The notes beneath the pieces are model-generated. The model saw nothing but the letters and a program-made list of their open reading frames with translations, did not search any database and had not been told where the DNA came from. The translations under genes and the position numbers were made by a program. From Deltaproteobacteria bacterium (GTDB lineage: Bacteria; Desulfobacterota; GWC2-55-46), in NCBI GenBank assembly GCA_020846435.1, contig JADLDY010000009.1, forward strand, positions 1-64,000: 64,000 bases of DNA, in the 5' to 3' direction. Of this stretch, positions 33,368 through 41,957 are shown one piece after another (within the stretch, counting starts at the first letter, position 1; each line of letters opens with the position of its first letter).

Positions 33368-33744
33368 CATATTAACCGCCCGATGGCAAAACCGATGAAC
33401 AGAAAGAGTATGCCTGTCAGGTTCTGCAGTGCGATGTTGCCGAAGGCAAGCGCCCATTGGGAGTCTCTCATGAGCTCGCCGGTTTCGAACATGAAGCTCG
33501 AAAAGGTCGTAAACGCGCCCATGAACCCCACGAGTATGATCGTCCTCACCTCAGAGCTTATGACGAGCTTTTCCTCGGCCAGCGACCAGACGAGCCCGAA
33601 AAGGAGCGTCCCGGTCATGTTGACCGCGAATGTGCCCCAGGGGAAAGCTCCTCCTGAGAGCCTCTGGACGGCCCCGCCGAGAAAATACCGTGCCAGAGTG
33701 CCGGTTGCACCGGCAAAAGCCAGTAAAAGTAGTTTTGTCGCCAA
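33367..33744 (-). CDS. crcB: Fluoride-specific ion channel CrcB/Fluc
   Basis: A 125-residue four-helix membrane protein that exports fluoride as an antiparallel dimer. It has GATGTLARYFLGG, GTFAVNMTGTLLFG with the pore Asn, and GFMGAFTTFSSFMFE with the phenylalanine box. A single gene suggests a dual-topology homodimer. No fluoride riboswitch is recognised upstream. It is followed by DUF190. Confidence 0.94.
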   Translation of the reverse strand: MATKLLLLAFAGATGTLARYFLGGAVQRLSGGAFPWGTFAVNMTGTLLFGLVWSLAEEKLVISSEVRTIILVGFMGAFTTFSSFMFETGELMRDSQWALAFGNIALQNLTGILFLFIGFAIGRLI

Positions 33745-33820
33745 CGGAAACCTCTGATTTTGTGAGAAGATATTCTATTTGAAAGCGCCTTTTTTATCAA
33801 ACTCTTTTTTAGTGCCGCGG

Positions 33821-33849
33821 TTGACTAAGACGCGCAATGATGTTACCTT
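33821..33849 (+). promoter_or_regulatory. Possible tol operon promoter
   Basis: TTGACT (33821-33826), a 17-bp spacer and TACCTT (33844-33849); the -10 is weak. An ACGATA-tttt-TATCGT hairpin follows in the leader at about 33851-33868. The start codon of tolQ is about 100 nt downstream. Confidence 0.35.
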
Positions 33850-33960
33850 TAACGATATTTTTATCGTCGATAAAAGTCACGGAACGCGCCATTCAGATGG
33901 GTTACATTGTGCCCTCGGCAAAGAGCGGTTCCGGCAATTTCATGAAAGAGGAGATCTTCT

Positions 33961-34650
33961 TTGGATATACACCAAACCGGGCTCTGGGGCATGGTCTGGG
34001 GCGCTGGCCCCATGGTCAAATTCGTGCTCCTCACCCTGCTCGTCTTCTCGGTAGTCTCATGGGCGATAATCGCCTACAAGGTGCTCCTCCTCATGAAAGT
34101 CGAGAAGGAGACTTCCGCCTTCTACGACCTGTTCTGGGAAAAACGCCAGTTCGCGCTTGTCCACGCCGCGTCCAAGGGGTTCTCCTCTACGCCTCTCGTT
34201 GCCATCTTCAACGCCGCGTTCAACGAGCTCTCGACCCAGATGAAGTCGGCGGAGAGCGGGACAGCCTGGCTCCAGAGGGAAGACCTCGACAGGTTCCACC
34301 GGATAATAAAAAAAGCCTCTGACATCGAAGCCGCAAAGCTCGAGTACGCTGTCGGCTTTCTCGCCACCACCGGCAACACGGCCCCGTTCATAGGCCTGTT
34401 CGGCACTGTCTGGGGCATAATGACCTCTTTCAGGGACATCGGCGCCAAAGGCGCGGCAAGCCTTGCTGTCGTCGCGCCCGGCATATCGGAAGCGCTCGTC
34501 GCGACGGCCATGGGGCTCTTGGCGGCGATACCGGCGGTCATGGGCTACAACCACATAATCACGAGGATAGGGCGCATCACGACAGAGATGAACAACTTCT
34601 CGTCTGACCTCATGAACGTCATCGAAAAGCAGGCCGGCAAAAAGGGCTGA
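33961..34650 (+). CDS. tolQ: TolQ/ExbB-type proton channel subunit
   Basis: TolQ forms the inner-membrane stator with TolR and uses the proton gradient to drive Tol-Pal during outer-membrane constriction. The 229-residue protein has three transmembrane helices: VLLTLLVFSVVSWAIIAYKV (about 21-40), a second near 130-150 (FLATTGNTAPFIGLFGTVWG) and a third near 170-195 (ISEALVATAMGLLAAIPAV). The start is a TTG with GAGGAG upstream; an internal ATG lies at 33991. It opens a six-gene operon with tolR, a TonB/TolA gene, tolB, pal and cpoB. Confidence 0.93.
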   Translation: MDIHQTGLWGMVWGAGPMVKFVLLTLLVFSVVSWAIIAYKVLLLMKVEKETSAFYDLFWEKRQFALVHAASKGFSSTPLVAIFNAAFNELSTQMKSAESGTAWLQREDLDRFHRIIKKASDIEAAKLEYAVGFLATTGNTAPFIGLFGTVWGIMTSFRDIGAKGAASLAVVAPGISEALVATAMGLLAAIPAVMGYNHIITRIGRITTEMNNFSSDLMNVIEKQAGKKG

Positions 34651-34654
34651 GCAA

Positions 34655-35068
34655 ATGGAAACAGGGAACCAGAAAAACAGGGTCCTCATGTCCCAGATAA
34701 ACGTCACGCCGCTTGTCGACGTCATGCTGGTGCTCCTCATCATATTCATGGTCACGGCCCCGATGATGCAGGAGGGTCTTGACGTAAACCTGCCGCAGGT
34801 CGAGGCCTCGGCGGTAGACTCGAGCGGAGAGCCGCTCATCGTCACGATCGACAGGGGACGGCGGGTGTACATAAACGGACGGCAGTTCAGGCGCGCCGAG
34901 CTCAGGGAAAAGTTGGCGGCCATAGCCGCGGCCAACAAGGGCAAGTCTGTCCTCCTGAGGGCTGACGAAGCCGTCCCTTACGGAGCGGTTGTCGAGACGA
35001 TGGCCGACATAAGGAAAGCGGGCATAAGCAAGGTTGGGATGATGACCGAGCCCGTCGGAGACAGATGA
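34655..35068 (+). CDS. tolR: TolR/ExbD-type stator protein
   Basis: A 137-residue single-pass protein. A short cytoplasmic N-terminus is followed by INVTPLVDVMLVLLIIFMVTAPMM, whose buried Asp is the proton-binding residue. The rest is the periplasmic domain with the GVVETMADIRKAG-like end. It starts 4 bp after tolQ and its stop overlaps the next ATG (ATGA). Confidence 0.94.
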   Translation: METGNQKNRVLMSQINVTPLVDVMLVLLIIFMVTAPMMQEGLDVNLPQVEASAVDSSGEPLIVTIDRGRRVYINGRQFRRAELREKLAAIAAANKGKSVLLRADEAVPYGAVVETMADIRKAGISKVGMMTEPVGDR

Positions 35069-35919
35069 ACGGCCTTTCCATGAACGGGTTTGGGAAGACC
35101 CTCGCGGGCTCCATTGTCCTGCACGTGGCACTCATCGGCGCGGCCGCCCTACTTTACGCCTCAGGCGCGAACAGGGTCTTCATAACTCCGGTCTACACCG
35201 TTGACCTCGTCTCCCAGGGCCCTAAACAGGCCATGCAGGCCGCTCCTCCCGCCCCACCGGCCGCCGCACCGGAAATCGAGCCGGTGAAAATAGAGACGCC
35301 TGAGCCTGTCAAGCCGGCAGCGCAAAAAACCGCAGCGGCCGTCGAGACGGTGAAGATAAAAACAAAGCCGTCGGTCAACGAGGCTTTGAAGAAGATAGAA
35401 AAAAAGGTCGAGAAGAGGAATGAGGAAAGACTCGTCGCCTCGAGCATAGACAACCTGAAAAAGAAGATGGAGGCCGAGCGCCGCTCAAGGAACGACCGGG
35501 TAGCGAAGCTCAAGGATGAGATAAGCTCGCGGAACTCGACGGCAAGCCCGGTTCAGGCGATAAAGCCGGCCGTTCCCGTTGCCGCCGCGAACACGGCGAC
35601 AGGCGCCGGGGCGCCGAAGGCGAGCCTCGAAGCGAAGTACCCGGCCTACTACGGGCTCATAAGGGACAAGGTCCAGGACGGCTGGATTTACCCCGAGGGG
35701 CTGAAAGACAACAGGATATCGGTAATAGTCTCCATAAAAATAGCGAGAACAGGCAGGCTCCTCGACGTCTCAGTTGAAAAGAGCTCCGGAGACGCGGCCT
35801 TCGACATCTCTCTTCTGAAGGCCGTGAAAAAAGCGGCCCCGTTCCCTCCCCTTCCGGTCGACATGGAAGGGAGCTTTCTTGAAACAGGCCTGAGGTTCTG
35901 CCCGGGCTGCGCGCAATAA
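35065..35919 (+). CDS. TonB/TolA-type energy-transducing protein
   Basis: A 284-residue protein with one N-terminal transmembrane helix (about residues 11-31), a Pro/Ala-rich stretch (45-95), a charged helical region (95-155) and a C-terminal TonB/TolA domain (about 190-284) with YYGLIRDKVQDGWIYP and VSIKIARTGRLLDVSVEKSSG. By position it is the TolA of this Tol-Pal system, linking the inner-membrane motor to TolB and Pal. Confidence 0.88.
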   Translation: MNGLSMNGFGKTLAGSIVLHVALIGAAALLYASGANRVFITPVYTVDLVSQGPKQAMQAAPPAPPAAAPEIEPVKIETPEPVKPAAQKTAAAVETVKIKTKPSVNEALKKIEKKVEKRNEERLVASSIDNLKKKMEAERRSRNDRVAKLKDEISSRNSTASPVQAIKPAVPVAAANTATGAGAPKASLEAKYPAYYGLIRDKVQDGWIYPEGLKDNRISVIVSIKIARTGRLLDVSVEKSSGDAAFDISLLKAVKKAAPFPPLPVDMEGSFLETGLRFCPGCAQ

Positions 35920-35927
35920 GGGGCTTG

Positions 35928-37244
35928 ATGAAAAAGAAACTGATCCTATTTCTCCTCATGCTGTTCACGGCCTTTTGCGCGCCGGCATGGTCCAAGGTCT
36001 ACATAGACCTCGCCGCCCCGTCCCAGAAGGCTCTCCCAGTTGCCGTGCAGGAGTTTCGCGACCTGAGCACTGCGCCAGCCAGGGACAAGGCCGAGCGTGA
36101 GACCATAAAAAAAGAGCTCTACGACGCCATCACGACAGACCTGCGCTTCTCCGGCTTTTTTTCGGTCATAGACAAGAAGGCCAACCTCGAAGACCCGTTG
36201 AAATCAGGGCTCACGGAGACCTCGACGGACTTCAGGAGCTGGCGCGCGATCGGCGCCGACGCCCTTGTAAAGGGCGGCTTCACAGTCGAGGGTAACAGGC
36301 TCACGGTCGAGGTAAGGTTCTTCGACTGCGTAACTGAAAGGCTCGTCATCGGAAAGAAGTTCTCAGGCTCGGTAAAGAACCCGAGGAGGATAATCCACTA
36401 CTTCTCCGACACGGTCTACGAGGAACTGACCGGCAAAAAAGGCGTCTTCACCACGAAGATACTCTTTGTCTCGGGAAGCGGCGGCAACAAGGAGATATAC
36501 GCCGCTGACTACGACGGCAGGAACGCCGTGAAGCTCACGAGGAACAGGTCGATAAACCTCGCCCCGCAGTGGTCGCCCGACGGCAGGAAAATGCTCTACG
36601 TCTCCTACAAGAAGGGCACCCCGGCGATGTACTCTCTCGACCTCGTGACCGGAAAGGATGAAGCTATTTCAGCCAGGCCCGGCATCAACATCGGCGGCAT
36701 GTACTCGCCAGACGGAAAAAAGCTCGCGCTGACCCTGAGCACGGAAAAGTCCCCTGAGCTCTTCGTCCTCGACCTGGCCGCAAGAGAGTACAGAAAGCTC
36801 ACTGACAACAACGGCATAGACGTCTCGCCGACGTGGTCTCCGGACTCCGGCAAGATAGCCTATGTGTCAGATACGGCTGGAAATCCGCACATCCATGTGT
36901 TAGAGTTGTCGACCGGGAAGTCCAAGCGCGTAACCTTCAAGGGCAAGTACAACTCCAGCCCATCCTGGTCCCCTGACGGCAGTAAAATAGCTTTTGCCCG
37001 TTCCGACGGCGGCAGGTTCAACATATGGACCATGAGGCCGGACGGTGAAGGCCTTGTCCAGCTCACCTTCGACGGAGACAACAGGCACCCTTCATGGTCG
37101 CCTGACGGCAGGTACATAGTATACAGCTCGTCTGACAAAGGCGGCTCGCTCAGGATAATGAGCTCGGACGGCACAAGAGTCACGAAGATCGACACCGGCA
37201 TAAGGGGCGAGAAAGCCCCGGCGTGGTCCCCGTTCCTGAAATAA
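35928..37244 (+). CDS. tolB: Tol-Pal system beta-propeller protein TolB
   Basis: A periplasmic protein of about 438 residues. It has a signal peptide (KKKLILFLLMLFTAFCAPAWS), an N-terminal alpha/beta domain (PVAVQEFRDL) and a C-terminal six-blade propeller whose blades carry W-SPDG repeats. It shuttles between TolA and Pal. The ATG at 35928 is better spaced from AAGGGG than the TTG at 35925. Confidence 0.95.
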   Translation: MKKKLILFLLMLFTAFCAPAWSKVYIDLAAPSQKALPVAVQEFRDLSTAPARDKAERETIKKELYDAITTDLRFSGFFSVIDKKANLEDPLKSGLTETSTDFRSWRAIGADALVKGGFTVEGNRLTVEVRFFDCVTERLVIGKKFSGSVKNPRRIIHYFSDTVYEELTGKKGVFTTKILFVSGSGGNKEIYAADYDGRNAVKLTRNRSINLAPQWSPDGRKMLYVSYKKGTPAMYSLDLVTGKDEAISARPGINIGGMYSPDGKKLALTLSTEKSPELFVLDLAAREYRKLTDNNGIDVSPTWSPDSGKIAYVSDTAGNPHIHVLELSTGKSKRVTFKGKYNSSPSWSPDGSKIAFARSDGGRFNIWTMRPDGEGLVQLTFDGDNRHPSWSPDGRYIVYSSSDKGGSLRIMSSDGTRVTKIDTGIRGEKAPAWSPFLK

Positions 37245-37322
37245 CGCCTGAGCTTCAGATGCCGGTCAAAAAAACAATAACGCGCTCATCATGCGCCTCA
37301 ACTGCAAGGAGGACATAACTTC

Positions 37323-37937
37323 ATGAAAAGGAAACTTCTGGCTATATTCCCGGTACTCTTTTTGAGCCTCGTCCTCGCGACCGGCTGCCAAAAGAGGGTC
37401 GAGACCGAAGACCTCTCGGCCGGGACCCAGGCAACGCAGGCTCAGGAGACGGCTCCCGCAGAGACAATCACGCCTGAGGAGAAGGTCGAAAGCGAAGTCA
37501 TCACTTCGGAAGACATACAGAACACGGCTGACGCGAAGCTCGGCGGACAGTACTCCGCGGCAAACACGCCAGCCGACCTCACGGAGAAGGCAGTTGAAAA
37601 AGGCCACCTTTACACCATCTACTTCGACTTCGACAAGTACTCGATAAGGGAGGCAGACATGGACCTCCTCACTAAGAACGCCAAGTGGCTCGGGGCCAAC
37701 ACGAGGACAAAGGTGCGCATCGAGGGGCACGCTGACGAGCGCGGCGAGACCGACTACAACCTCGCACTCGGCGACAAGAGGGCCAGGAGCATAAAGAAGT
37801 ACCTCTCTGACATGGGAATCGCCGCCGACAGGCTCGACGTCGTGAGCTACGGCGAGGAGAAGCCCGCTGTTGAAGGCCACGACGAAGAGGCCTGGTCCAA
37901 GAACAGAAGGGCCGAGTTCGTCATAACGGCAAACTGA
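37323..37937 (+). CDS. pal: Peptidoglycan-associated lipoprotein
   Basis: A 204-residue outer-membrane lipoprotein with lipobox LVLATGC (Cys near 22), a Thr/Glu-rich linker and a C-terminal OmpA domain (TIYFDFDKYSIREADMDLL; VRIEGHADERGETDYNLALGDKRA) that binds diaminopimelate in peptidoglycan. The linker is longer than in E. coli Pal. Its TGA overlaps the next start (TGATG). Confidence 0.95.
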   Translation: MKRKLLAIFPVLFLSLVLATGCQKRVETEDLSAGTQATQAQETAPAETITPEEKVESEVITSEDIQNTADAKLGGQYSAANTPADLTEKAVEKGHLYTIYFDFDKYSIREADMDLLTKNAKWLGANTRTKVRIEGHADERGETDYNLALGDKRARSIKKYLSDMGIAADRLDVVSYGEEKPAVEGHDEEAWSKNRRAEFVITAN

Positions 37938-38902
37938 TGGGCGCCATGAATAAAAAGACCTTCTTCATGGCCGCGGCCCTGTCGGCCATCATACTTTCCG
38001 GCTGCGGTCCCGGCTTCCCCATAATGACAAGGGAGCAGGAAGACCTGATAACGAACGTCGAGAAGCTCATGAAGGACAATGACTCTCTCAGGGCCAGGAT
38101 GGACAGGATCGAAGGCTCGGGCGGCTTAGTGTCCCTCAACAGGGACATGGAGAGCGTAAAAAGGTCGGTCGCCGAGGCGAATATCGGGGTCGAGAGGCTA
38201 GGCCAGGAGATAGCGGCCGTCAAGGGCGGCATTGAAGAGGGCGGCAGCGACAGGGAAGCGATAAAAAGCGCGGCCAAAGAAGCCGGAGACACGGCCGCCT
38301 CTCTCAAGGACAAGCTCGCCTCCATCGAATCGGCTATCGCCTCAGGCCAGCAGAGGCTCTCCGAGCTCGAGACCTCGGACCAGGGGCAGGGCCAGAGGTT
38401 TCTTGACCTTAAAGACACCGTAATGCAGATAGAAGCCAGGACAATTGCACTCGAAAAGAAGATAACCGCGGCGACCGAAGAGGCTTCAAGCCTCAAGGAG
38501 CGGTCAAAAGAAGCTTCTCTCGACCCTGAAGCGCTCTACCAGAAGGGCTACAAGGAGACGACCTCCAAGAACTACCCTGACGCCATAACGACCTTCCAGC
38601 AGTTCCTCTCATCCTTCCCGGAGCACAAGCTCGCGGTGAACGCCCAGTACTGGCTCGGGGAGATCTACTACGCCAAGGGCGACTGGGAGATGGCCATACT
38701 CGAGTTCGACAAGGTCATAAAGAAGTACCCCAACGCCGAGAAAGCCCCTGCCTCGCTCCTCAAGCAGGGCTTTGCCTTCGAGAAGCTCGGCAGCACGAAA
38801 GAGGCAACAGTCCTCCTTCGTGAGGTCATTGACAAGTACCCCAAGAGCTCTGAAGCCACTATCGCGAAAAAGCGCCTCGCCGCCATAAGCAAAACCAGAT
38901 AA
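37937..38902 (+). CDS. cpoB: CpoB/YbgF cell-division coordinator, lipoprotein form
   Basis: CpoB links outer-membrane constriction by Tol-Pal to peptidoglycan synthesis. The 321-residue protein has a signal with lipobox ILSGC, a long coiled coil (about residues 30-185) and C-terminal TPR repeats (ALYQKGYKETTSKNYPDAI, AQYWLGEIYYAKGDWEMAI). A lipobox is a difference from E. coli CpoB, which is soluble. An alternative ATG lies at 37946. Confidence 0.92.
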   Translation: MGAMNKKTFFMAAALSAIILSGCGPGFPIMTREQEDLITNVEKLMKDNDSLRARMDRIEGSGGLVSLNRDMESVKRSVAEANIGVERLGQEIAAVKGGIEEGGSDREAIKSAAKEAGDTAASLKDKLASIESAIASGQQRLSELETSDQGQGQRFLDLKDTVMQIEARTIALEKKITAATEEASSLKERSKEASLDPEALYQKGYKETTSKNYPDAITTFQQFLSSFPEHKLAVNAQYWLGEIYYAKGDWEMAILEFDKVIKKYPNAEKAPASLLKQGFAFEKLGSTKEATVLLREVIDKYPKSSEATIAKKRLAAISKTR

Positions 38903-38978
38903 AACCCGTCCTTACCCCTTCAGTTTTCATGGGCAGGAGCCGATAGAGAATTAATTGGCACCCTATCCCCGAGAAGAG

Positions 38979-39917
38979 ATGAAAGAGAAAGTCCTATTAG
39001 TCGATGACTCGCGCCAGGCGAGGGAAGCCATAAAAGCGGCCCTTGCCGGGCTTTTTTCCGTTTTTATCGAGGCTGATGACGGACTGGCCGCGATCAAGTC
39101 GTTTGTCGAGGAAAAACCGGGCTTTATCGTCACGGACATCGAGATGCCGTCCATCAACGGCTACCGTTTCATCTCGACCATCAGGAACATGGACGACGGC
39201 CGCGACGTGCCTATAATCCTCCTTTCAGGCTCCAAGGACTCCCTCAAGAAAAAACTTACCGGCTTCAACCTCGGGGCTTCCGATTTCCTGATGAAGCCCT
39301 TTGAGAACGAGGAGCTCATCGCCAGGGTAAAGTCCCTCCTAAGGGTGAGAAACCTCATGGAGGAGCTCAAGGAGAAGAACACACTCCTGGAAAAGCTCGC
39401 GGTCACCGACGAGCTCACCGGATTGAACAACAGGCGCCATTTTTTCGAGTCGACCCACTCGCAGATGGCCCTGGGGCTCAGGCACCACTTCAAGATAGCC
39501 TGCCTCCTCATGGACATCGACCACTTCAAGAAGATAAACGACACCTACGGACACATGGCCGGAGACGAGGTCTTGAGGAAAATGGGCTCACTCCTCAAGG
39601 CGTGCAAAAGAGACGGCGAGGAGCTCGCCAGGTTCGGCGGCGAAGAGTTCGTGATGTGCCTTTTCAACACCGACTCCGAGAGCGCGGTGCTCGCGGCTGA
39701 AAGGTTCCGCCGTCTTGTCGGCGAACATGACTTCTCGAGCGTGGCCCAGGGCCTGAAGATAACCCTCAGCATAGGGGTCGCGGTCTGGCCGCAGGAGCGC
39801 GTGACCTCGATAGACGAGCTTGTCAGGGCCGCTGACAAGGCCCTCTACAAGTCAAAGTCCCTTGGCAGGGACATGGTGACCCTCTTCGAATGGACTCCCG
39901 GCATAAAACTCGCCTGA
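38979..39917 (+). CDS. Response regulator with GGDEF domain
   Basis: A protein of about 312 residues. The receiver domain (1-125) has VLLVDDSRQ and the phospho-acceptor Asp in VTDIEMPSINGY. A short coiled linker leads to a GGDEF domain with DELTGLNNRRHF, the substrate-binding DIDHFKKINDTYGH and an active-site GGEEF. The product should be c-di-GMP. The inhibitory-site position that is usually RxxD reads RDGE, so product inhibition may be altered. The ATG at 38979 gives the standard receiver start; a TTG at 38955 is possible. No cognate kinase is adjacent. Confidence 0.9.
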   Translation: MKEKVLLVDDSRQAREAIKAALAGLFSVFIEADDGLAAIKSFVEEKPGFIVTDIEMPSINGYRFISTIRNMDDGRDVPIILLSGSKDSLKKKLTGFNLGASDFLMKPFENEELIARVKSLLRVRNLMEELKEKNTLLEKLAVTDELTGLNNRRHFFESTHSQMALGLRHHFKIACLLMDIDHFKKINDTYGHMAGDEVLRKMGSLLKACKRDGEELARFGGEEFVMCLFNTDSESAVLAAERFRRLVGEHDFSSVAQGLKITLSIGVAVWPQERVTSIDELVRAADKALYKSKSLGRDMVTLFEWTPGIKLA

Positions 39918-39997
39918 ACCCCCTCTTCACTGGCGAAAAACCCTCCCCCGTGAGATAATACCAGCAAGTCAAAATCATCCTTTCCGCGCGTACACCC

Positions 39998-41131
39998 ATG
40001 TCCACAGTCGCCATAAAAAAATGCTCCTCCTATGAAAAAAAGGCTCTCCTCGAAGCCGTAGCCAACTGCCTTGCCCTCCTGGGCGGCATGGAAAAGTTTG
40101 TCAAACGGGGCGAGGCCGTCCTCGTCAAGCCGAACCTGCTCGCCCCGAAGCCGCCTGAAGCGGCGGTGACGACCCACCCTGAGGTCGTAAGGGCCGTCCT
40201 CGCGCTCCTCAAGGACGCCGGGGCCTGCCCTGTCGTCGGGGACAGCCCGGGGCTCGGGAGCGCCCGCAAGGCGGCTGAAAAAAGCGGCATACTCGAAGTC
40301 TGCTCCGGGATGGGCGTCGAGCTCATAGAGCTCAAGGACCTTATCGTCGCTGACAACCCCAAAGGCCGCACCTTCAGGAAGCTCGAGGTAGCGAGGGAAG
40401 CGCTGGAAGCCGGCTGCATAATAAATGTCCCCAAGCTCAAGACCCACGCGCAGATGTACCTGACGATGGCAGTCAAGAACATGTTCGGGTGCGTCCCGGG
40501 CAAATTGAAGGCGCAGTGGCACCTGTCGGCTGGCGTCGAGAGCCATCATTTCGCCTCCATGCTCCTTGAGCTGTGCCTGTTCCTCTCTCCCAGGCTTTCG
40601 ATAATGGACGCCATAACCGCCATGGAAGGCAACGGCCCGGGCAGCGGCGACCCGCGACACCTCGGCCTCATCTTCGCCAGCGAGAACCCTGTCGCTCTCG
40701 ACGCGGTAGCTTCCGCGGTCGTCGGCGCATCCACTGACGACGTCCCTCTCCTCAGGGCGGCGCGAGAGGCAGGCTTGTCTGAGGCCATTGCGACGAACAA
40801 CCTCGTTCTTGGAGAGACCGTAGAAAGCGTGCGGGTGCGCGGCTTCAAGTTCCCTCCCTTGAGCTCAACGAACTTCACCGACCACCTACCCTGGTTCATA
40901 GACCGGCCACTAAGGAAGGCCCTTACAGCCAGGCCTCACATAGAGAACGGCAAATGCACGCTCTGCGGCGTCTGCGTGGCCGTCTGCCCGGCCGGGGTAA
41001 TGGAGAAGACCGGCAGGATTGAGATAACCTATGACAGGTGCATAAGGTGTTACTGCTGCCAGGAGATGTGCCCTGAGGGCGCGATCTCGGCGAAAAACGG
41101 CTGGCTTAAAAGGCTCCTCCCCGGACTCTGA
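39998..41131 (+). CDS. DUF362 protein with two 4Fe-4S clusters
   Basis: A 377-residue protein. The first 300 residues are a DUF362 domain (VLVKPNLLAPKPPEAAVTTHPEVVRAV, VGDSPGLGS, NVPKLKTHAQMYLTMAVKNMFG). The C-terminus is a bacterial ferredoxin domain with CTLCGVCVAVCP and CIRCYCCQEMCP, binding two 4Fe-4S clusters. DUF362 proteins are common in anaerobes and have no settled reaction. No signal peptide is seen. Confidence 0.9.
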   Translation: MSTVAIKKCSSYEKKALLEAVANCLALLGGMEKFVKRGEAVLVKPNLLAPKPPEAAVTTHPEVVRAVLALLKDAGACPVVGDSPGLGSARKAAEKSGILEVCSGMGVELIELKDLIVADNPKGRTFRKLEVAREALEAGCIINVPKLKTHAQMYLTMAVKNMFGCVPGKLKAQWHLSAGVESHHFASMLLELCLFLSPRLSIMDAITAMEGNGPGSGDPRHLGLIFASENPVALDAVASAVVGASTDDVPLLRAAREAGLSEAIATNNLVLGETVESVRVRGFKFPPLSSTNFTDHLPWFIDRPLRKALTARPHIENGKCTLCGVCVAVCPAGVMEKTGRIEITYDRCIRCYCCQEMCPEGAISAKNGWLKRLLPGL

Positions 41132-41141
41132 CCCATTTGCC

Positions 41142-41170
41142 TTGCCCCTTGAGGCTTTCTGCTATATACT
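41142..41170 (+). promoter_or_regulatory. Promoter of the DUF3047 gene
   Basis: TTGCCC (41142-41147), a 17-bp spacer and TATACT (41165-41170). It lies right after the DUF362 stop and upstream of the plausible starts of the DUF3047 gene. Confidence 0.4.
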
Positions 41171-41238
41171 TATCGGGTAACCTCCTTTTTCGTCTACTAA
41201 AACACCTCATGCGACCGTTATTTGAACGCCAAAAACAT

Positions 41239-41925
41239 ATGCCCATGAACAACCCCGTAGGCCTCCTCAGGAGCCTTGCTCTCATAACGCCGTTTCTTGC
41301 CGTTGTCTTTCTATTACTGCCCCTTTTACCGGCCCTCGCGGACGAGACAGTAAAGGTGCACATACCGCCTGGAGAGAGCCCGCCCAAGGGCTGGACAGTC
41401 AAGGAGTGGCGCGGCAAGGCCGACATAGGCGTTGTAAAGACCCAGTTCGGCAACGCCATCCACATGAAGAGCGCGGGCACTTCCTCGGCCGTATACAAGG
41501 AAATCTCCTTTGACCTCAGGGAGTTTCCCCACCTCAACTGGCGCTGGAAGGCCGTGAAGCTGCCCAGGGGCGCTGACGTGCGCAAGAAGACGACGGATGA
41601 TCAGGCAGTCCAGGTCTACGTCGTCTTCCCGAGGTGGCCGGAGCAGGTCAACAGCAGGCTCGTCGGGTACATATGGGACTCATCCGCTCCAGAGGGGCTG
41701 GCGATAAGGAGCGCGAAGTCCAAGAACACGCGCTATATCGTCCTCAAGAGCGGCGGGGAAGGGCTCGGCAGCTGGTTCCAGGAAAAAAGGAACGTCTACG
41801 ATGATTACAGGGCCCTTTTCAATGAAGAGCCGCCAAAGGCCGGCAGCGTCTCGATAATGATAGACTCCGACGACACGAAGAGCACTGCCGAGGCCTTTGT
41901 AAGCGACATTTACTTCTCGAAGTAG
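41239..41925 (+). CDS. DUF3047 exported protein
   Basis: A protein of about 228 residues with a hydrophobic signal (LALITPFLAVVFLLLPLLPALA) and a beta-sandwich DUF3047 domain: YKEISFDLREFPHLNWRWKA, DQAVQVYVVFPRW, GLGSWFQEKRNVYDDYRALF and VSIMIDSDDTKSTAEAFVSDIYF. The family is found in Gram-negative envelopes; its function is unknown. The reading frame opens at 41137, but the ATG at 41239 puts the signal peptide at the N-terminus. Confidence 0.8.
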   Translation: MPMNNPVGLLRSLALITPFLAVVFLLLPLLPALADETVKVHIPPGESPPKGWTVKEWRGKADIGVVKTQFGNAIHMKSAGTSSAVYKEISFDLREFPHLNWRWKAVKLPRGADVRKKTTDDQAVQVYVVFPRWPEQVNSRLVGYIWDSSAPEGLAIRSAKSKNTRYIVLKSGGEGLGSWFQEKRNVYDDYRALFNEEPPKAGSVSIMIDSDDTKSTAEAFVSDIYFSK

Positions 41926-41957
41926 GCCCTGGGCCTTCTCACAGATAGAGCTCAGGG

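Noticed and set aside
33745-33960. Fluoride riboswitch upstream of crcB
   Set aside because: No GGxGAUGG core or pseudoknot-like pairing could be found in the leader.
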